From Undaria pinnatifida (Eukaryota > Sar > Phaeophyceae > Laminariales > Alariaceae): a stretch of 64,000 nucleotides of DNA. The stretch lies in contig JABAKD010000021.1 of assembly GCA_012845835.1 (NCBI GenBank), forward strand, positions 11,643,199-11,707,198, in the 5' to 3' direction. Shown piece by piece: positions 32,590 through 43,924 of this stretch. Under the pieces are notes generated by a model that was not told the origin of the DNA, ran no database searches, and saw only the letters and a program-made list of their open reading frames with translations. Every line of letters starts with the position of its first letter. Position 1 is the stretch's first letter. Both the position numbers and the translations under genes were made by a program.

Positions 32590-33350
32590 TGTAGTTACCA
32601 TTATTTTCTGACATCGCTAATTATAAGAAAGAGATACGCATTGCCAAATACAACAGGCGAGGTGATGTGGTCATGCACTGTTTGTCACCAACATCATATA
32701 GTTACCATTGTTTTCTGACATCGCTAGTTATACGAAAGAAATACGTATTGCCAAATACAACATGCGAGGTGATGTTGCCATGCACTGTCTCCGCCATTGA
32801 GCACTAGAGGGAGAAATGGGAATCGTCAGTGTTTTTAAGGAACGCTTGGTATACACGCGCTCAATTACGTTACCTCGTTAGTCATACTTGGTATACACGC
32901 GCTCAATTACGTTACCTCGTTAGTCATACATCGCTTGGTATATGTTGGGAGGCGATCATGCAGACGGCATGTACGAAATACCCTACGTAATGGATTGGTA
33001 AGGTGGTTTACCGCGATTTTAACACATCTGGCTGTGCTTCCTTTTCAACTTATTATTGTCTCAAATGTACGATTTCACGCCCATGATTTTTACCGTGCCG
33101 CTGTGGGGCTCTGAGGTCGCCAATTCTAAGACAGAGATACATCTTACAAATACAGCAGGGGAGGTGGGCATGCGATGTCATATATATGCGATGTCACTAC
33201 TATTGAACGCGAGGGTGACTTTACTTCGTCAGGCATATGCTACTGCGTTTCATAGAGGTTGTCTCATGTGGACATGCGATGCCACCACTATTGAACGCGA
33301 GGGTGACTTTACTTCGTTAGGCATATATATGCTACTACGTTTGGTATGGT
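32590..33350 (+). repeat. Three small tandem duplications inside R1
   Basis: A ~110-bp pair with TTTTCTGACATCGCTA starts near 32,592 and 32,703. A 42-bp perfect pair starting near 32,847 and 32,889 carries GGTATACACGCGCTCAATTA. A ~95-bp pair with TTGAACGCGAGGGTGACTTT lies near 33,205 and 33,291. Confidence 0.85.
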
Positions 33351-33781
33351 AGAGGTTGTCAGGCAATCGCGTAGTAAACAGATGGAGGCACGAAATACCC
33401 TGCGTAATAGGTTGGTCGGGTGGTTTACCGCAGTGTTAACATATCTCCTGTCTGCACTTTACTCTTCACATTATTATAGACTATAATAGTGTACGATTAT
33501 ACGTCCTGTTATTTATGTAAGATCGCAGATGACAGACAGCAGACAACATGTGGAGAGCACAACGCTACAACCCTGCTGCACAGCAGCAGTGGCAAGTGAC
33601 ACCATTTGTGTGCGCTTGACGTGTCCTCGCTATGCTGCGGCGAGTTGCTTGTGTCGGAGCCTGTCATAATTCATCACCCCACCATACCGCACGTTTCTGC
33701 TGTGCTGCCGCTCTGGGTGCGCGTGTCCATCGATGCGGAAACATAGGGACCTTTGCAATAGTAACACTTTACGCTATACCT

Positions 33782-33925
33782 ACAATGGGACCCGAAGGGT
33801 GCGCTAGCTAGCGTTGGGCTGCGAAAGCAACTGAGTTAAATCGACACACGACGCGCGTATGAAAACACGTGGAAGTGTGGTGAGCTAAAGCTTTATTTTT
33901 CCCCATCCGCCGGAGGATAATAATA
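33782..33925 (+). repeat. R2 repeat copy 3, nested in R1
   Basis: GGGACCCGAAGGGTGCGCTA, AATCGACACACGACGCG and GCTTTATTTTTCCCC match the copies at 3,595 and 4,070. Confidence 0.85.
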
Positions 33926-34481
33926 AAAACTTTAGATACCAACCCATCCGTACACATTTACGTCCAAAGAGGCAGTTCTTTATCGAGTTTTTCTTCTGTT
34001 TTTTTTTGCGAAGATCGCAGATGGCAGACAGCAGACAACGTGCGGAGAGCAAAACGCTACAGGCAGGACCATGCGCGTGCGCGTGCTGTGTCCTCTCTTT
34101 ACGGCGACGAGTTGCTTTTTTTTGTCAAAGCATATATAGACCATGTCATGTGTTATTGTCCTCTTGCTCCCTCGTTCTCAATACGTGCCGCATCTCACGC
34201 CACACGTGCCCGTTCTCGCTTTCTGGCGGTCCCTAGTAAGCTGGAGTTCGAATTGTGACGCTCTTCTCGAAATAATACATTAATGGGGACACACAACCCG
34301 TAATACGCGCGATCGGAGTATCACACACAGCTTGCAAAGATGAGTTTCGACAAAATCTTCGATCTCACACTAGCTGGAGTGTATTTTCATTTTTTATAAT
34401 ATCATACATTGTAAAAGTTTTGTGTGTGTTATCAAGTGGTGCTGTGTTTATTTCTCAAGAACAGATCGGTCGTGGGCACAT

Positions 34482-34749
34482 TGTTAAGATACGGCCTCGA
34501 AAGGCCTGTAGGTATCCGAATTTAAGATCATTTGGATGGGTTTCGTTGATAAGGTTGGCGGTTTATATTCGGGGAAGTTAGGAATTAGATCGGAGGCACG
34601 CGCCTCCGATCTCAGAAGCTATCCCGGGCTCTGGTGGAAACGAATAAAGCTACATCTCTACGAAGGAACGAAAGTGAGTACGCTCCGAGGACCTGCTCAA
34701 TTGGCAGACCTGCAGGGGGCACTCTGTGTCCCCCACCTTTAATTTCACA
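34482..34749 (+). repeat. 5' LTR of the Ty3/gypsy element
   Basis: Starts TG and ends CA. It contains a short hairpin (GGAGGC-ACGC-GCCTCC near 34,591-34,608) and an AATAAAG polyadenylation-like signal near 34,643. Confidence 0.9.
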
Positions 34750-35527
34750 TGTGGCGTCGCCGAGCTTGATATGCTATTGTGGCAGCGTTCTTCCGGTCTC
34801 TCCGATTTCTTTTTCGTAGCGATTTTGCTTTTGCTTTCCATCGAGCCCACAACCCCTGTTCCTTCTCGGGTGGCTTCTCAATGGAGGGAGCGCCCTTCCT
34901 CCTACAACGGTGACCACAACAGCAGTGAGATGGCAGGGCCCCCTCCTGTTGGTCGCCGCGCACGTACCACACGGACGACACCTTCGACTGTGTCCGTCTC
35001 CGCCATGCTTGGCACTCTAGCCCCTCCGTCGTCGACAACGCGCCGACGAACAGCGATAACAACGGGTAATGCACCCCCGCTGTAGATTATGGATTCGGGC
35101 CCGGCGGGGCCCCTCGGCCATCTTCCAGACGAGATACAACCCCGCCGCGAGTCCCACGGCCGCGGCCGACCCCGTCGACCGCCGCGACCCCTGCTCTTGC
35201 CGACTCGCCGGTCCGCACGGTGCCACTACCGTCCGACCGCGACCATGCAGAGCCTATATGAGAACTCCTCTCTTACGGCTCACGCCTTCTCCTGGTGGCA
35301 CGCCGACCCCATATACAAGGTCGGACGCCCTTGGCAACGCTGCTGAATTGCGTTTCGCTGATCCGTCGCGCGTTATTCACATGACGATTGGAAGCGAGAG
35401 CAGCACACTGAGCCGACGTGCCACGCCATGATGCGTTACGTTTCTATCGGCCGGCCATCGGTCCTGCCGCCCGACTTTTTGGCGTGCTACCTCTCGCACA
35501 AGCGTCCCTCCCTCTCAGACCGAGGAG

Positions 35528-36685
35528 TTGGCGGATAAGGGTCGACTACATACAACCGACGACGACATCGTCCTACTCGTCCGTAACCCGACACTGCCGC
35601 CAACAAGCTCTGACAAACCGAACTCTGTGGGGCGAGCTGCTTGCTTGCTAAACGACGAGCCAGTTCGCATCTACGTTCCCCTGCTCATGCGCCCTTGGAT
35701 CATGCAAGCTTGCCACTCGACGGCCTCCTGCCACCTTGGCACCACGCACACGTTGCGCATGCTGGAGCGTTCTTATTGGTGGATTGGCATGAGTGTGTGC
35801 ACCCGGTGGTGGCTTCGCCACTGCTTGAAGTGCCAAGCGCGGAAAACCCCACGGCTGACTGTCCGCTGGCCCATCATCACAATGCCTCTGCCGGAAGGTC
35901 CAGTTATTGCCGTCAGTGTTGACTACTTCGGCCCCCTTCCGGTCACACCACGAGGCAACACCTACATCCTGCTGTTCACCGATCGCTTCAGTCGTCGGGC
36001 CGACATCTTCCCCGTCACTGCCGCTGAGTTCACCGCGGAAGGTACAGCCAATATCTTGGTGAACCAATACATCCCCTTGTGGGGGTGCCCGCGCACCATA
36101 CTCGTGGACAACGGACTGCAGTTCTGCTCCAAGCTTTCACAAGCTGTATATCAGCTGTTAGGTGTACACAAGCTTGCTACAAGCTCCTACCATCCAAACT
36201 GTAACGGGGGCGTTGAGCGGGTAAATCACACTATGGCACAAATGCTGGCTATGGTCGTCAACGAGCGACAAGACGACTGGGACTTGCATCTGCCCCACGT
36301 CGAATTCGCTTACAACAACTCTGTCAGCGCGGCGACGGGTTTGGCGCCCAACGAGGTCCACATGGGCAGACTCCCACGGCTCCCCCTGACGGTTTTCGAC
36401 CGCAAAGGTGTCATGGGACACCAGAGTCTGGCCCGTGACCACCTGGCCTATTGCGATTTGGCCACCGACCGGCAAAAGCGCGCGAACGACATTGGCCGCG
36501 CACACCACGCCCTCACCGTTTCCCGTGTTAACCGCAGAAACTCCGCCCTCGCCGACGCGCTGCGTCCAGCACCTAACTTCACTGTGGGTGGTTGGGCATG
36601 GGTATACAATTCTGTCTCTACCATCCGCCAGGGTGTGAAGGCGAATACCGACGCCAAGGTACTCAAGGCCAAAACTCGCGCTTAA
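35528..36685 (+). pseudogene. Integrase region of the LTR element
   Basis: In order: a zinc-binding HHCC-type segment (CHSTASCHLGTTHTLRMLER, then HCLKCQARK), the core with VDYFGPLPVTPRGNTYILLF and TDRFSRRADIF, the second Asp in LVDNGLQF, the Glu block NGGVERVNHTMAQML, and AYNNSVSAATGLAPNEVHMG. This is a Ty3/gypsy integrase by family knowledge. It is part of a broken element. Confidence 0.85.
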
Positions 36686-36776
36686 CTGGACGGGCCCATA
36701 CAAGGTCCTGGCCGTCGGTCCCTGCTCCGCCGCCGAGACCCCGGACGGCTCGCCGCTCGGGAGCAACCTCCTTTAT

Positions 36777-37577
36777 TTGGATCTCCCTTCCGACCTGCCT
36801 GGTTCGGACGCTCGTCGGCGTGTGGCTATCGAGCGCTGCAAACCCTGTGCCAACCCCCACGACAGCGGGGACATGCCCAAATACCTACCGGCGGGGCTGA
36901 CACAGTATGTGCTCAACAAATTTTCGAAGAAGTCCCCGCCGTACCACGTCACTCAAGACGACGTTTCGACTCCCCTCCAACGGCTGGAGGTGGAGCAGAT
37001 CACTGGTCATCAGTCGGTACGGGGGCGAGGTGGCGTCATCGCGGTGCTATACAAGACGCATTGGGCGGGACTCTCCGAACCGTCCTGGGAGCGGGAAATG
37101 GACCTTCACCTCTCCCGCTCCCACATCTTGCGTTATTGGGCCGGAACCCCGGACCAGCACCGCCAAACCAACCGCCTTTAACGCCGAATGCGGATCGGGG
37201 CGGCACAGCGTGAGCTCTCCCGCAACAACGGGGAACGTTTCCTAGCGCCGGGCTACGCCTGTGTTCCCCGCACCGATTGGCTCCGTCGCTACCACGACAC
37301 CGTACTTCCTAAGGGAGCCCACTTTTGGTACAAGGGAGACGATGGTTTATGGTGGCTAGGAAAAATCAGCGCGAGCACTACCGAGGGCAAGGTATACCTG
37401 GTCCGCTTTCTGGACGACCCGGGACCGATTAAACTCCCTCTTCCCCCGGCGCGCTACACGATTTCAACGGGAGCCGTACGAGGCTCTTGGTGCTTGCAAG
37501 ATCACATCGCCAGTGCGTTTCCTCGGGGAATCCAACGTAACGTAGACGAATCTCGAGGCGCGGCCGTGGCCAGTTGA
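36777..37577 (+). pseudogene. Chromodomain-like and C-terminal regions of the LTR element
   Basis: LEVEQITGHQSVRGRGGVIA then YKTHWAGLSEPSWEREMDL has the pattern of a chromodomain (V-E-x-I-x-x-H ... Y-K-x-x-W-x-G ... P-S-W-E), as in chromovirus integrases. Downstream, HFWYKGDDGLWWLGKISAST followed by YLVRFLDDPGPIKLPL looks like a small beta-barrel (Tudor/Agenet-like) fold; that second call is inference. Part of the broken element. Confidence 0.6.
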
Positions 37578-38130
37578 CTTCCAAGCCACCACCGCTTCTC
37601 GATAGTTCTTCATTTTTTTTTAGGTATGAGTTTTGCGTCTTTGTCTTCGGGTCGTTCGTAGTGTCCTGAGGGTCTCCATCGAGTTTTGGGGCGGTTCTTT
37701 CCATTTTTTTTCTTTTCTGTCCTGCCGAACCCCCTACTCAGTGCCGAGTCAGGGTTCGGGTAAAACGCCGCTATCTGAGGCGCAGGGCTGTCGCCTTTTT
37801 GTCATTGTTCAAATTCGCCCTGCCGACGCCCTCCTCAGCCCAGAGCCGGGGGGCGACCAGTGTACGGGTCTGTGTGTCTTCTTTTATGTTTTGTGTGTTG
37901 TATTTGTTCTGCTCTGTTTTTTTTTCGTCTAAACACTTCCTCCCCTAGCGGGGCTGTAGGTGTTGACACCTTCCATCCCGCGTATTCGTCGTTTCCTCGT
38001 CTAACCCCCCGCCTTGCCGATGGCCCGCGGGAGGTTTTTCGCATGACTTCTCCCTTGTGTTAGCGCCTGTGTTCCCCTCCATATCGACGAGGGCTCGCCT
38101 CGCCATAGTACCTTTTCTGTGGTTGGTTCA

Positions 38131-38232
38131 CCGTAGAGCTTTTCCTGCCCCCCCCGCCACACCGGCGGCATGCGGCAGGTTCTAGAGCCTTTTCTGCCCC
38201 CCCCCGCCACACCGGCGGCATACGGCAGGTTT
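38131..38232 (+). repeat. ~52-bp tandem duplication before the 3' LTR
   Basis: Two adjacent units carry TAGAGC-TTT-CTGCC, a C-run and CGCCACACCGGCGGCAT.GG. Confidence 0.85.
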
Positions 38233-38438
38233 TTGATGGGTGACTATTGCCTTGCTGTAGGGTCTGCTTTTCTTTCTACTGCTTTTCTTCGCGTGTTCCT
38301 GGCTCCATAGCCAGACGGTTAGAGGTGTGGGAGTGGGGTTTGAGGAGCCGCATCTTCGACTCATGGTCTAGTTCGTAGAACCGGAGTTTCCCCGAATCTC
38401 CCATATTTCTGCATATGCGACTCATCAGGGTGGGCTAG

Positions 38439-38707
38439 TGTTAAGATACGGCCTCGAAAGGCCTGTAGGTATCCGAATTTAAGATCATTTGGATGGGTTT
38501 CGTATGATAAGGTTGGCGGTTTATATTCGGGGAAGTTAGGAATTAGATCGGAGGCACGCGCCTCCGATCTCAGAAGCTATCCTGGGCTCTGGTGGAAACG
38601 AATAAAGCTACATCTCTACGAAGGAACGAAAGTGAGTACGCTCCGAGGACCTGCTCAATTGGCAGACCTGCAGTGGGCACTCTGTGTCCCCCACCTTTAA
38701 TTTCACA
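38439..38707 (+). repeat. 3' LTR of the Ty3/gypsy element
   Basis: Near-identical to the 5' LTR. It is followed by ACATCTATATCG, giving the right side of the ACAT target duplication. Confidence 0.9.
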
Positions 38708-39051
38708 ACATCTATATCGAGTATACCTAGAAAGTGCTAAAAGTACTGCTATTGAGTACACCCAAGAAGTACTGTGCGTGTGAAATGCGAACTCATTTTT
38801 TTTCCGGGCAAGTTTTTGTTGTATGTATTACAAACAAAAATGATCGTCGCGTCGGGTAATGAAAATAATGTGTGTCCTTGCGCCACTCCCCTAGGCACTT
38901 TTACTTCTCGGAGGGGAACCTTGTATGTTAATATCAATTACAGCATTCGAGAATAAAAATTAAAAGTCGGCTACTCCCCAAAAAAACTCTGTGGGACACA
39001 CGAACCCACGGTTCCAAATTGATGCGCTGTGACTCTTAACATTCTCTAGAA
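38708..39051. other. Spacer, nothing recognised
   Basis: AT-richer flank of the LTR element; no gene. Confidence 0.5.
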
Positions 39052-39140
39052 ATATTTTCAGGACGTCAGCAGGTAGGTGTGAGTTCGACCAATTTCGGGT
39101 CAGTGCTCATATTTTCAAGCTGCTTGTCGCTATTGTATAC
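39052..39140 (+). repeat. R3 repeat, + copy
   Basis: AAATATTTTCAGGACGTCAGC-like phrase, GTGAGTTCGACCAAT, TTTTCAAGCTGCTT. Matches 28,968-29,060. Confidence 0.75.
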
Positions 39141-39295
39141 TGTTTGTTGTGCTGCTGCTGCTGCTGTGGTGGCGCCGGATTCCCCGGGCGTCGTCTAGAC
39201 TTGCCTCGTCACGGCCTGGCGCGCTGCCGCTGGTAATCTGGGACCGTCACCTACTCGGCCACTCGGCCACCGTCCTTGCTGAACGACCCGAAATA

Positions 39296-40075
39296 TATAT
39301 TATAAAAATTAAAATACACTCCGGCTAGCTGTGAGATATCGAATATTTTGTGAAACTCATCTTTGCAAGCTGTGTGTGACACTCCGATCGCGCGTATTAC
39401 GGCTTGTGTGTCCTCGTTAAGGATATAGGTCGGCGACCCCCCTTGCAACTACAGTGTAGCTATCAGGGTCGACAGGGTGATGTTCGTCAGTCTGTGCGCG
39501 GAAACTATAAAACCCGTTTCTGAGGGGGACAAAATGTGACAGCTGTGGAAGAAAATGCATCAGTTTATCAAGTGAACCCTGTAAGTCGAATAACCGGTGA
39601 GGGAGGGCGGAGTTTTTAAGGACGTGGGGGCCTGATTTTAATCAAAAGGGGGGGGCGGGAGGGGGGGAGGGAAGGGAGGGGACGGGTGGGCAAGCTCAAT
39701 TTGTGCGTGGAAACTATAAATCCTTCTTGTGGGGGAGGGGGGGGGGGGGAAGTGGCGCGGGGGGGGGGGGGGGGTGGGAGGGCTTTAGGTCGCAAAGCTG
39801 TAGGGGTTTGCTATACATACGCGTGGTGCTAGGTCTAGGCGATGGTGCGGGTGGTGGGGAAGGAGGGGGCGTTGGGGGCGGGGTGGGTGGGAATTGCAGC
39901 AGCGGCATGGACGGTTCTGATAAGATAATGAGGCGATATCCAGGGCGTGGAAGTATTTATTACTCTGGCGGATTTCGATATTAGGTGGGGCGTTTGAGCA
40001 AGAGAGAGCGAGGGAAAAAAAGGGGGGAGGGGATGGGTACACAATAGGTTTAGATCACATAAATATATATAAAAT
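39296..40075 (+). mobile_element. R1-family partial copy
   Basis: Starts with the TIR-like TTATAAAAATTAAAATACAC and continues through GATATAGGTCGGCGAC and CTATCAGGGTCGACAGGGTG into the G-rich unit. It parallels 31,012-31,900 closely. No right-hand inverted repeat was found, so it is truncated or rearranged. Confidence 0.75.
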
Positions 40076-40652
40076 CATTCCTTGAATATCGAGTCATTCC
40101 TTGGTGTCATGGACTTTGGTCAGGATTTTTTTGTCTCGGCCTAAGTATGCGATTCGCGGAACTGGAATTCTCGGTCGAATATGGCTTGGTTCGAGCGCCG
40201 CCTTCGGGGGGCGGCTCCAACGCCCCTCGCCCTGCCGTGTCCGTTCCGCACATCGACGTGAACGCGGACGGGTGCCGAGCGAGACGAGCGAGTGTCGAGG
40301 AGGAATTTTGGAAAAATTGTTGAATCTTAATGGCTGCAACGCCTGAATGATTTACAAACTTGGCATCATTTCCAAACGGTACGTGATAATGTTTGGAATT
40401 TTGCGGTGGCATACTCTCGAGCGTTAGTTTCTTTGCAGTACTTTTTTACTAGTTCGTTTGGTTTCTTGCTCGGCATTTTATTGCTTTTGTTTCTGCTCGT
40501 TTTGCCAGCTGGAAATTCAATTTTTTAAGTGTGGGTTCACCTAAAACGTGACACAACTTACCGACGATATCCAACAACTTCGTGACACAAATTACCGACG
40601 GCAAGACGTTTCGTGACAAAATAACTCCCAAATCATGATACTTTCACGTAAC

Positions 40653-41563
40653 AGAATTTCGAGACAAAACAAAGCAGGTAGAGCCGTCTCTTCGGCCTTT
40701 GGCCTTGGCTTTAGCACGGCCGCTGACACTCCAGCCAGCCTCTACTGTAGGCATGAACGAATGCGGTTGATTCGCAGCGAACTATCCCGCTGTGCTCGCT
40801 TCTATGTGGCCATTGTCCATGTCATTTCATGTCACCTCCCTTCTGTTTTGAGCTCGTCGTCGTACGTACGGTTGAGGTACGAGGAAACCCGTACGTACTC
40901 GGTGAGAACCGCAGTATGTACGACGAGCATGAACGCCAATTGACGACATTGGCAAGCACAAAACAGCAGGTGTAGCAGCAGTAGCCGAAGGGCGAAACGT
41001 CTAGCACATAATGCAGCAACAAGTAGCAACCAGAACTACAGCAGATAGCTCAAAGTGCAGCGCGAGTGCCGTTGGTAAGTTTAGTCGTACACGCATCACT
41101 CTGTCCAATATATAACATAATTTTGAGACAAAACAAAGCAGGTATAGCCGTCTCTTCGGCCTTTGGCCCTGGCTTTAGCACGGCCGCTGACACTCCAGCC
41201 AGCCTCTGCTGTAGGCATGAACGAGTGCGGTTGATTCGCAGCGAACTATCCCGCTGTGCTCGCTTCTATGTGGCTATTGTCCATGCCATTTCATGTCACC
41301 TTCCTTCTGCTTTGAGCCCGTCGTCGTACGGTTGAGGTACGAGGAAACCCGCACGTACTCGGTGAGAACCGCAGTATTACGACGAGCATGAACGCCAACT
41401 GACGACATTGGTAAACACACAACAGCAGGTGTAGCAGCAGTAGCCGAAGGGCGAAACGCCTAGCACATAATGCCGCGACAAGTAGCAACCAGAACCACAG
41501 CAGATAGCTCAAAGTGCAGTGCGAGTGCCGTTGGCAAGTTTAGTCGTACACGCATCACTCTCA
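40653..41563 (+). repeat. ~465-bp direct tandem duplication
   Basis: The unit from ~40,655 to ~41,101 recurs at ~41,122-41,563. Both contain GAGACAAAACAAAGCAGGTA, TCTTCGGCCTTTGGCC, GGTACGAGGAAACCCG and AGTCGTACACGCATCACTCT. Identity is about 95%. No open frame of note crosses it. Confidence 0.9.
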
Positions 41564-42757
41564 AGAGCCAACAAGAGGCAGGGCAGGGGCCCCCAACACA
41601 GAGACACGTGATAACCACGGCCAGCTGTCGATTGCGTAATTGGCCGGTAGTCCGTGCTTCGGTGGGTGTATCGGAAGTCGTTCGTAGTACTACAGCATAC
41701 TGCTGTAGACCGTCGAAAGACCACGTGACATGTGACATCCCGTTCTAATGGCAGCCTCGCCAGTAGACCCCCCAATATTTCTTTTTCTTTTCTTTTTCTT
41801 GGCCCCATGCACCCATTTCCTTTCCTTTCTCTTCTTTGTTCTTTGTTTCTTTTTTACAATTGACTTGCGTCTGTTGTGCGTACGCGTAGTGATAGATACT
41901 ACGTGTGATATATACGTGGTAGTCTTTTGGGTGGCAAGCGGTATAGTCGGTTTTCCCAGGCGCCAGTAATGAGACGTATGCACCGGTATGGACCTGGCAC
42001 ATCGTATACTGACTCCCGATTTCACTTTTATATGTTTCTGTTGGAGGCATGAATTGCGTCAGCTGTGATTTATGCGTGTACCACCTTGGGTTGTTTGTGT
42101 TTTTCCCTAGGGTATTCCTCTGCTCCAGAGTGACTGGAACCAGTCCTGTGACCACGGACTGGATTGTGCGAGTTAATGTGAGAACAACAACAACTGAAAT
42201 ATTGCCTGTTGTTTCTTGACCTTTCAGCTGCTTCCTGCAAATTTGGTTTTTCTGCCAACACGATTTTGGACCTTTTCGCGATTTTTTCTTTTTTTTGTCT
42301 AGTAAGTTGATTTGCCGCTAATTAGCCGCCTGTGCATTAGTTGCGGAACGGTCCAGCTTTAGCTTTTCTTTGATTACCACCATTTGTTTTGTAGTTGGCG
42401 AAGCTTCATCGGCTGAGATCTGGGCTTGGCTCATCAGCTCCACACCGCCCAGCACCCCATCGCAGCGCTATAGCTCACAGGAACGAAGCGCCGTGCAGTG
42501 CCCTGCGGCTCAGCTCAGCAACGCATCGCAGCGCAGCGCTAGCTCACTCAGCAGAGCGAAGCGCTATGCTTTGCCGTGCTCTGCCGTCGCGATCGTTCGT
42601 TGTTCATGATATCTAAAACTCCGCGTAGGCTGATATTTAGGTATTTGGCGCTTTATTCTATATTGCGTCAACCATCGTAATATCATACAATATGGGGGAG
42701 GGAATGTAATCTCTATGCAAAGATCCTGTTTTGTTTTAATCAATTGTCAGCCGGCCG
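41564..42757. other. Spacer, nothing firmly recognised
   Basis: Includes a T-rich tract near 41,780-41,860 and a GCAGCG/GCTCA-rich patch near 42,460-42,560. No supported gene. Confidence 0.45.
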
Positions 42758-43095
42758 CCCCGGTGGTCTAATGGTTTTACCCTCGAATACTACTAACGTT
42801 TGGTTGTCCTTGAGTTCGACACCCACCACGATGAAATATGACTTAATTTGCAAAAATGCAATAAAAAAAAGAGATCAACTGCTGAGAGCGCCTGCTAGGT
42901 ACAATTCGACGCGAGTCGACGAGGGAAGAAAATGCTCGATTCTCCTCGCGGTAAAAATGAAGGCACGCGATGAAGTGGGGAGGGAGGAGGAGGGCCCGCT
43001 ATGTGACCCCGGATCTGAGTTACTACTGGGAGGGAGCGCGAGAATGGTGCGGGGATGATAAATGGGATGAAGAAAAAAAAATGTTGCAAAGAAAG
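42758..43095 (+). repeat. S1 SINE-like repeat, fullest copy
   Basis: The head is tRNA-like: GCCCCGGTGGTCTAATGG (A-box type, as in tRNA-Glu/Asp) and, ~50 bases on, GAGTTCGACACCC (B-box type). The body matches 1,985-2,190 and 62,846-63,060. It ends in an A-run (GAAGAAAAAAAAATG). A polymerase III SINE is the best reading. Confidence 0.75.
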
Positions 43096-43879
43096 GTATA
43101 CCAGGTATGATTATTGCTACCAGTAAATAATATGTCAGTCTCTGGGGAAATACGCACGGCACCATCATCAGCAGTCGTCATGGTAGAGACACTCCGGATA
43201 TTATGTATTGAGGGGACGCGTCCGATTTCGACAACGTGAAAGCACCCACGAAGCAAAGATAGCAGACACACATATCCCGCCTTCTCGAGAAAAAACAGAG
43301 AAGAAGCGCTACGCCAACCTCCCGTACGAGCAAAGCCACCCCCGCACCTATCTTAGACAACGCCGACGCAACGAGAGATCGCCCTCCTCTTCTTCGTTTT
43401 TCTCCTCGCCCGCAACCACGCAGACCAATCAATGCGACAGCCTTCACGTAACAAACAAAGCAATCTTCTTCCAAAACCTCGCCGGCTGACATGGGCCCAT
43501 GTCGACGTTTGATGCAAACCGACTTTGCATCCTGTCGACTTCGAACCTCCATTGCCACGGGGACAGCAGTGCAGTCTCTTCATTAATGCCAAGGCCTCTT
43601 TCGTTTCGCCTAGATAGAGGCGACGCAGGTTCTCAATAATACTATTTTCGGTATTTTTGTTTGATAGACGCCAACTTTTACTTGACGGCGCATTTAACAT
43701 ATTGTATTTCGCCTATCCTTGCCTTCTTTGTTGTATAATATTACGTTTTTTTCTGTCAAATCATGACTTTCATAATCCAATGTTCGTATTAAACTCTTGG
43801 CATTACTTTAAAGTTCAATGCATGCCAAATCGGACAGCTACACCTTAAGTTGTCGAAGTGCTGCCCTGCCCTACCCGAA
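43096..43879. other. Spacer, no gene firmly recognised
   Basis: Open frames exist on both strands (e.g. minus strand across 43,178-43,700) but show no family motif and overlap each other. Confidence 0.4.
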
Positions 43880-43911
43880 GCATGGGCGCCGGCATTCGCC
43901 GGCGCCCATGC
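43880..43911. repeat. Perfect 14-bp-stem hairpin
   Basis: GCATGGGCGCCGGC (43,880-43,893), loop ATTC, then the exact complement (43,898-43,911). It sits just before an R1 partial copy. Confidence 0.95.
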
Positions 43912-43924
43912 GGAGCTCTTGTAT

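Larger units (their letters stand above)
31012..34399. mobile_element. R1: 3.4-kb non-autonomous DNA transposon with 120-bp TIRs
   Basis: Left terminus 31,012-31,131 and right terminus ~34,280-34,399 are inverted repeats of ~120 bp with about four mismatches, both starting TTATAAAAAATGAAAATACA from the outside. A TA dinucleotide flanks each side (31,010-31,011 and 34,400-34,401), as in TA-targeting superfamilies such as Tc1/mariner. The interior has no transposase. It holds G-rich tandem units (31,400-32,420), small tandem repeats (32,590-33,350), a piece of the 300-bp repeat and an R2 copy (33,782-33,925). Partial R1 copies lie at 187, 39,296 and 43,925. Confidence 0.75.
34482..38707 (+). 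mobile_element. Young but broken Ty3/gypsy LTR retrotransposon
   Basis: Two near-identical direct repeats of ~268 bp (34,482-34,749 and 38,439-38,707) start TGTTAAGATACGG and end in CA. The flanks repeat ACAT, a 4-bp target duplication. A TGGCG stretch just inside the left LTR could be the primer-binding site. The 3.7-kb interior keeps an integrase region and a chromodomain-like end but no recognisable protease, reverse transcriptase or RNase H. It has therefore lost a large part and has at least two further breaks. The LTRs differ at only about three sites (~1%), so insertion was recent. Confidence 0.9.
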
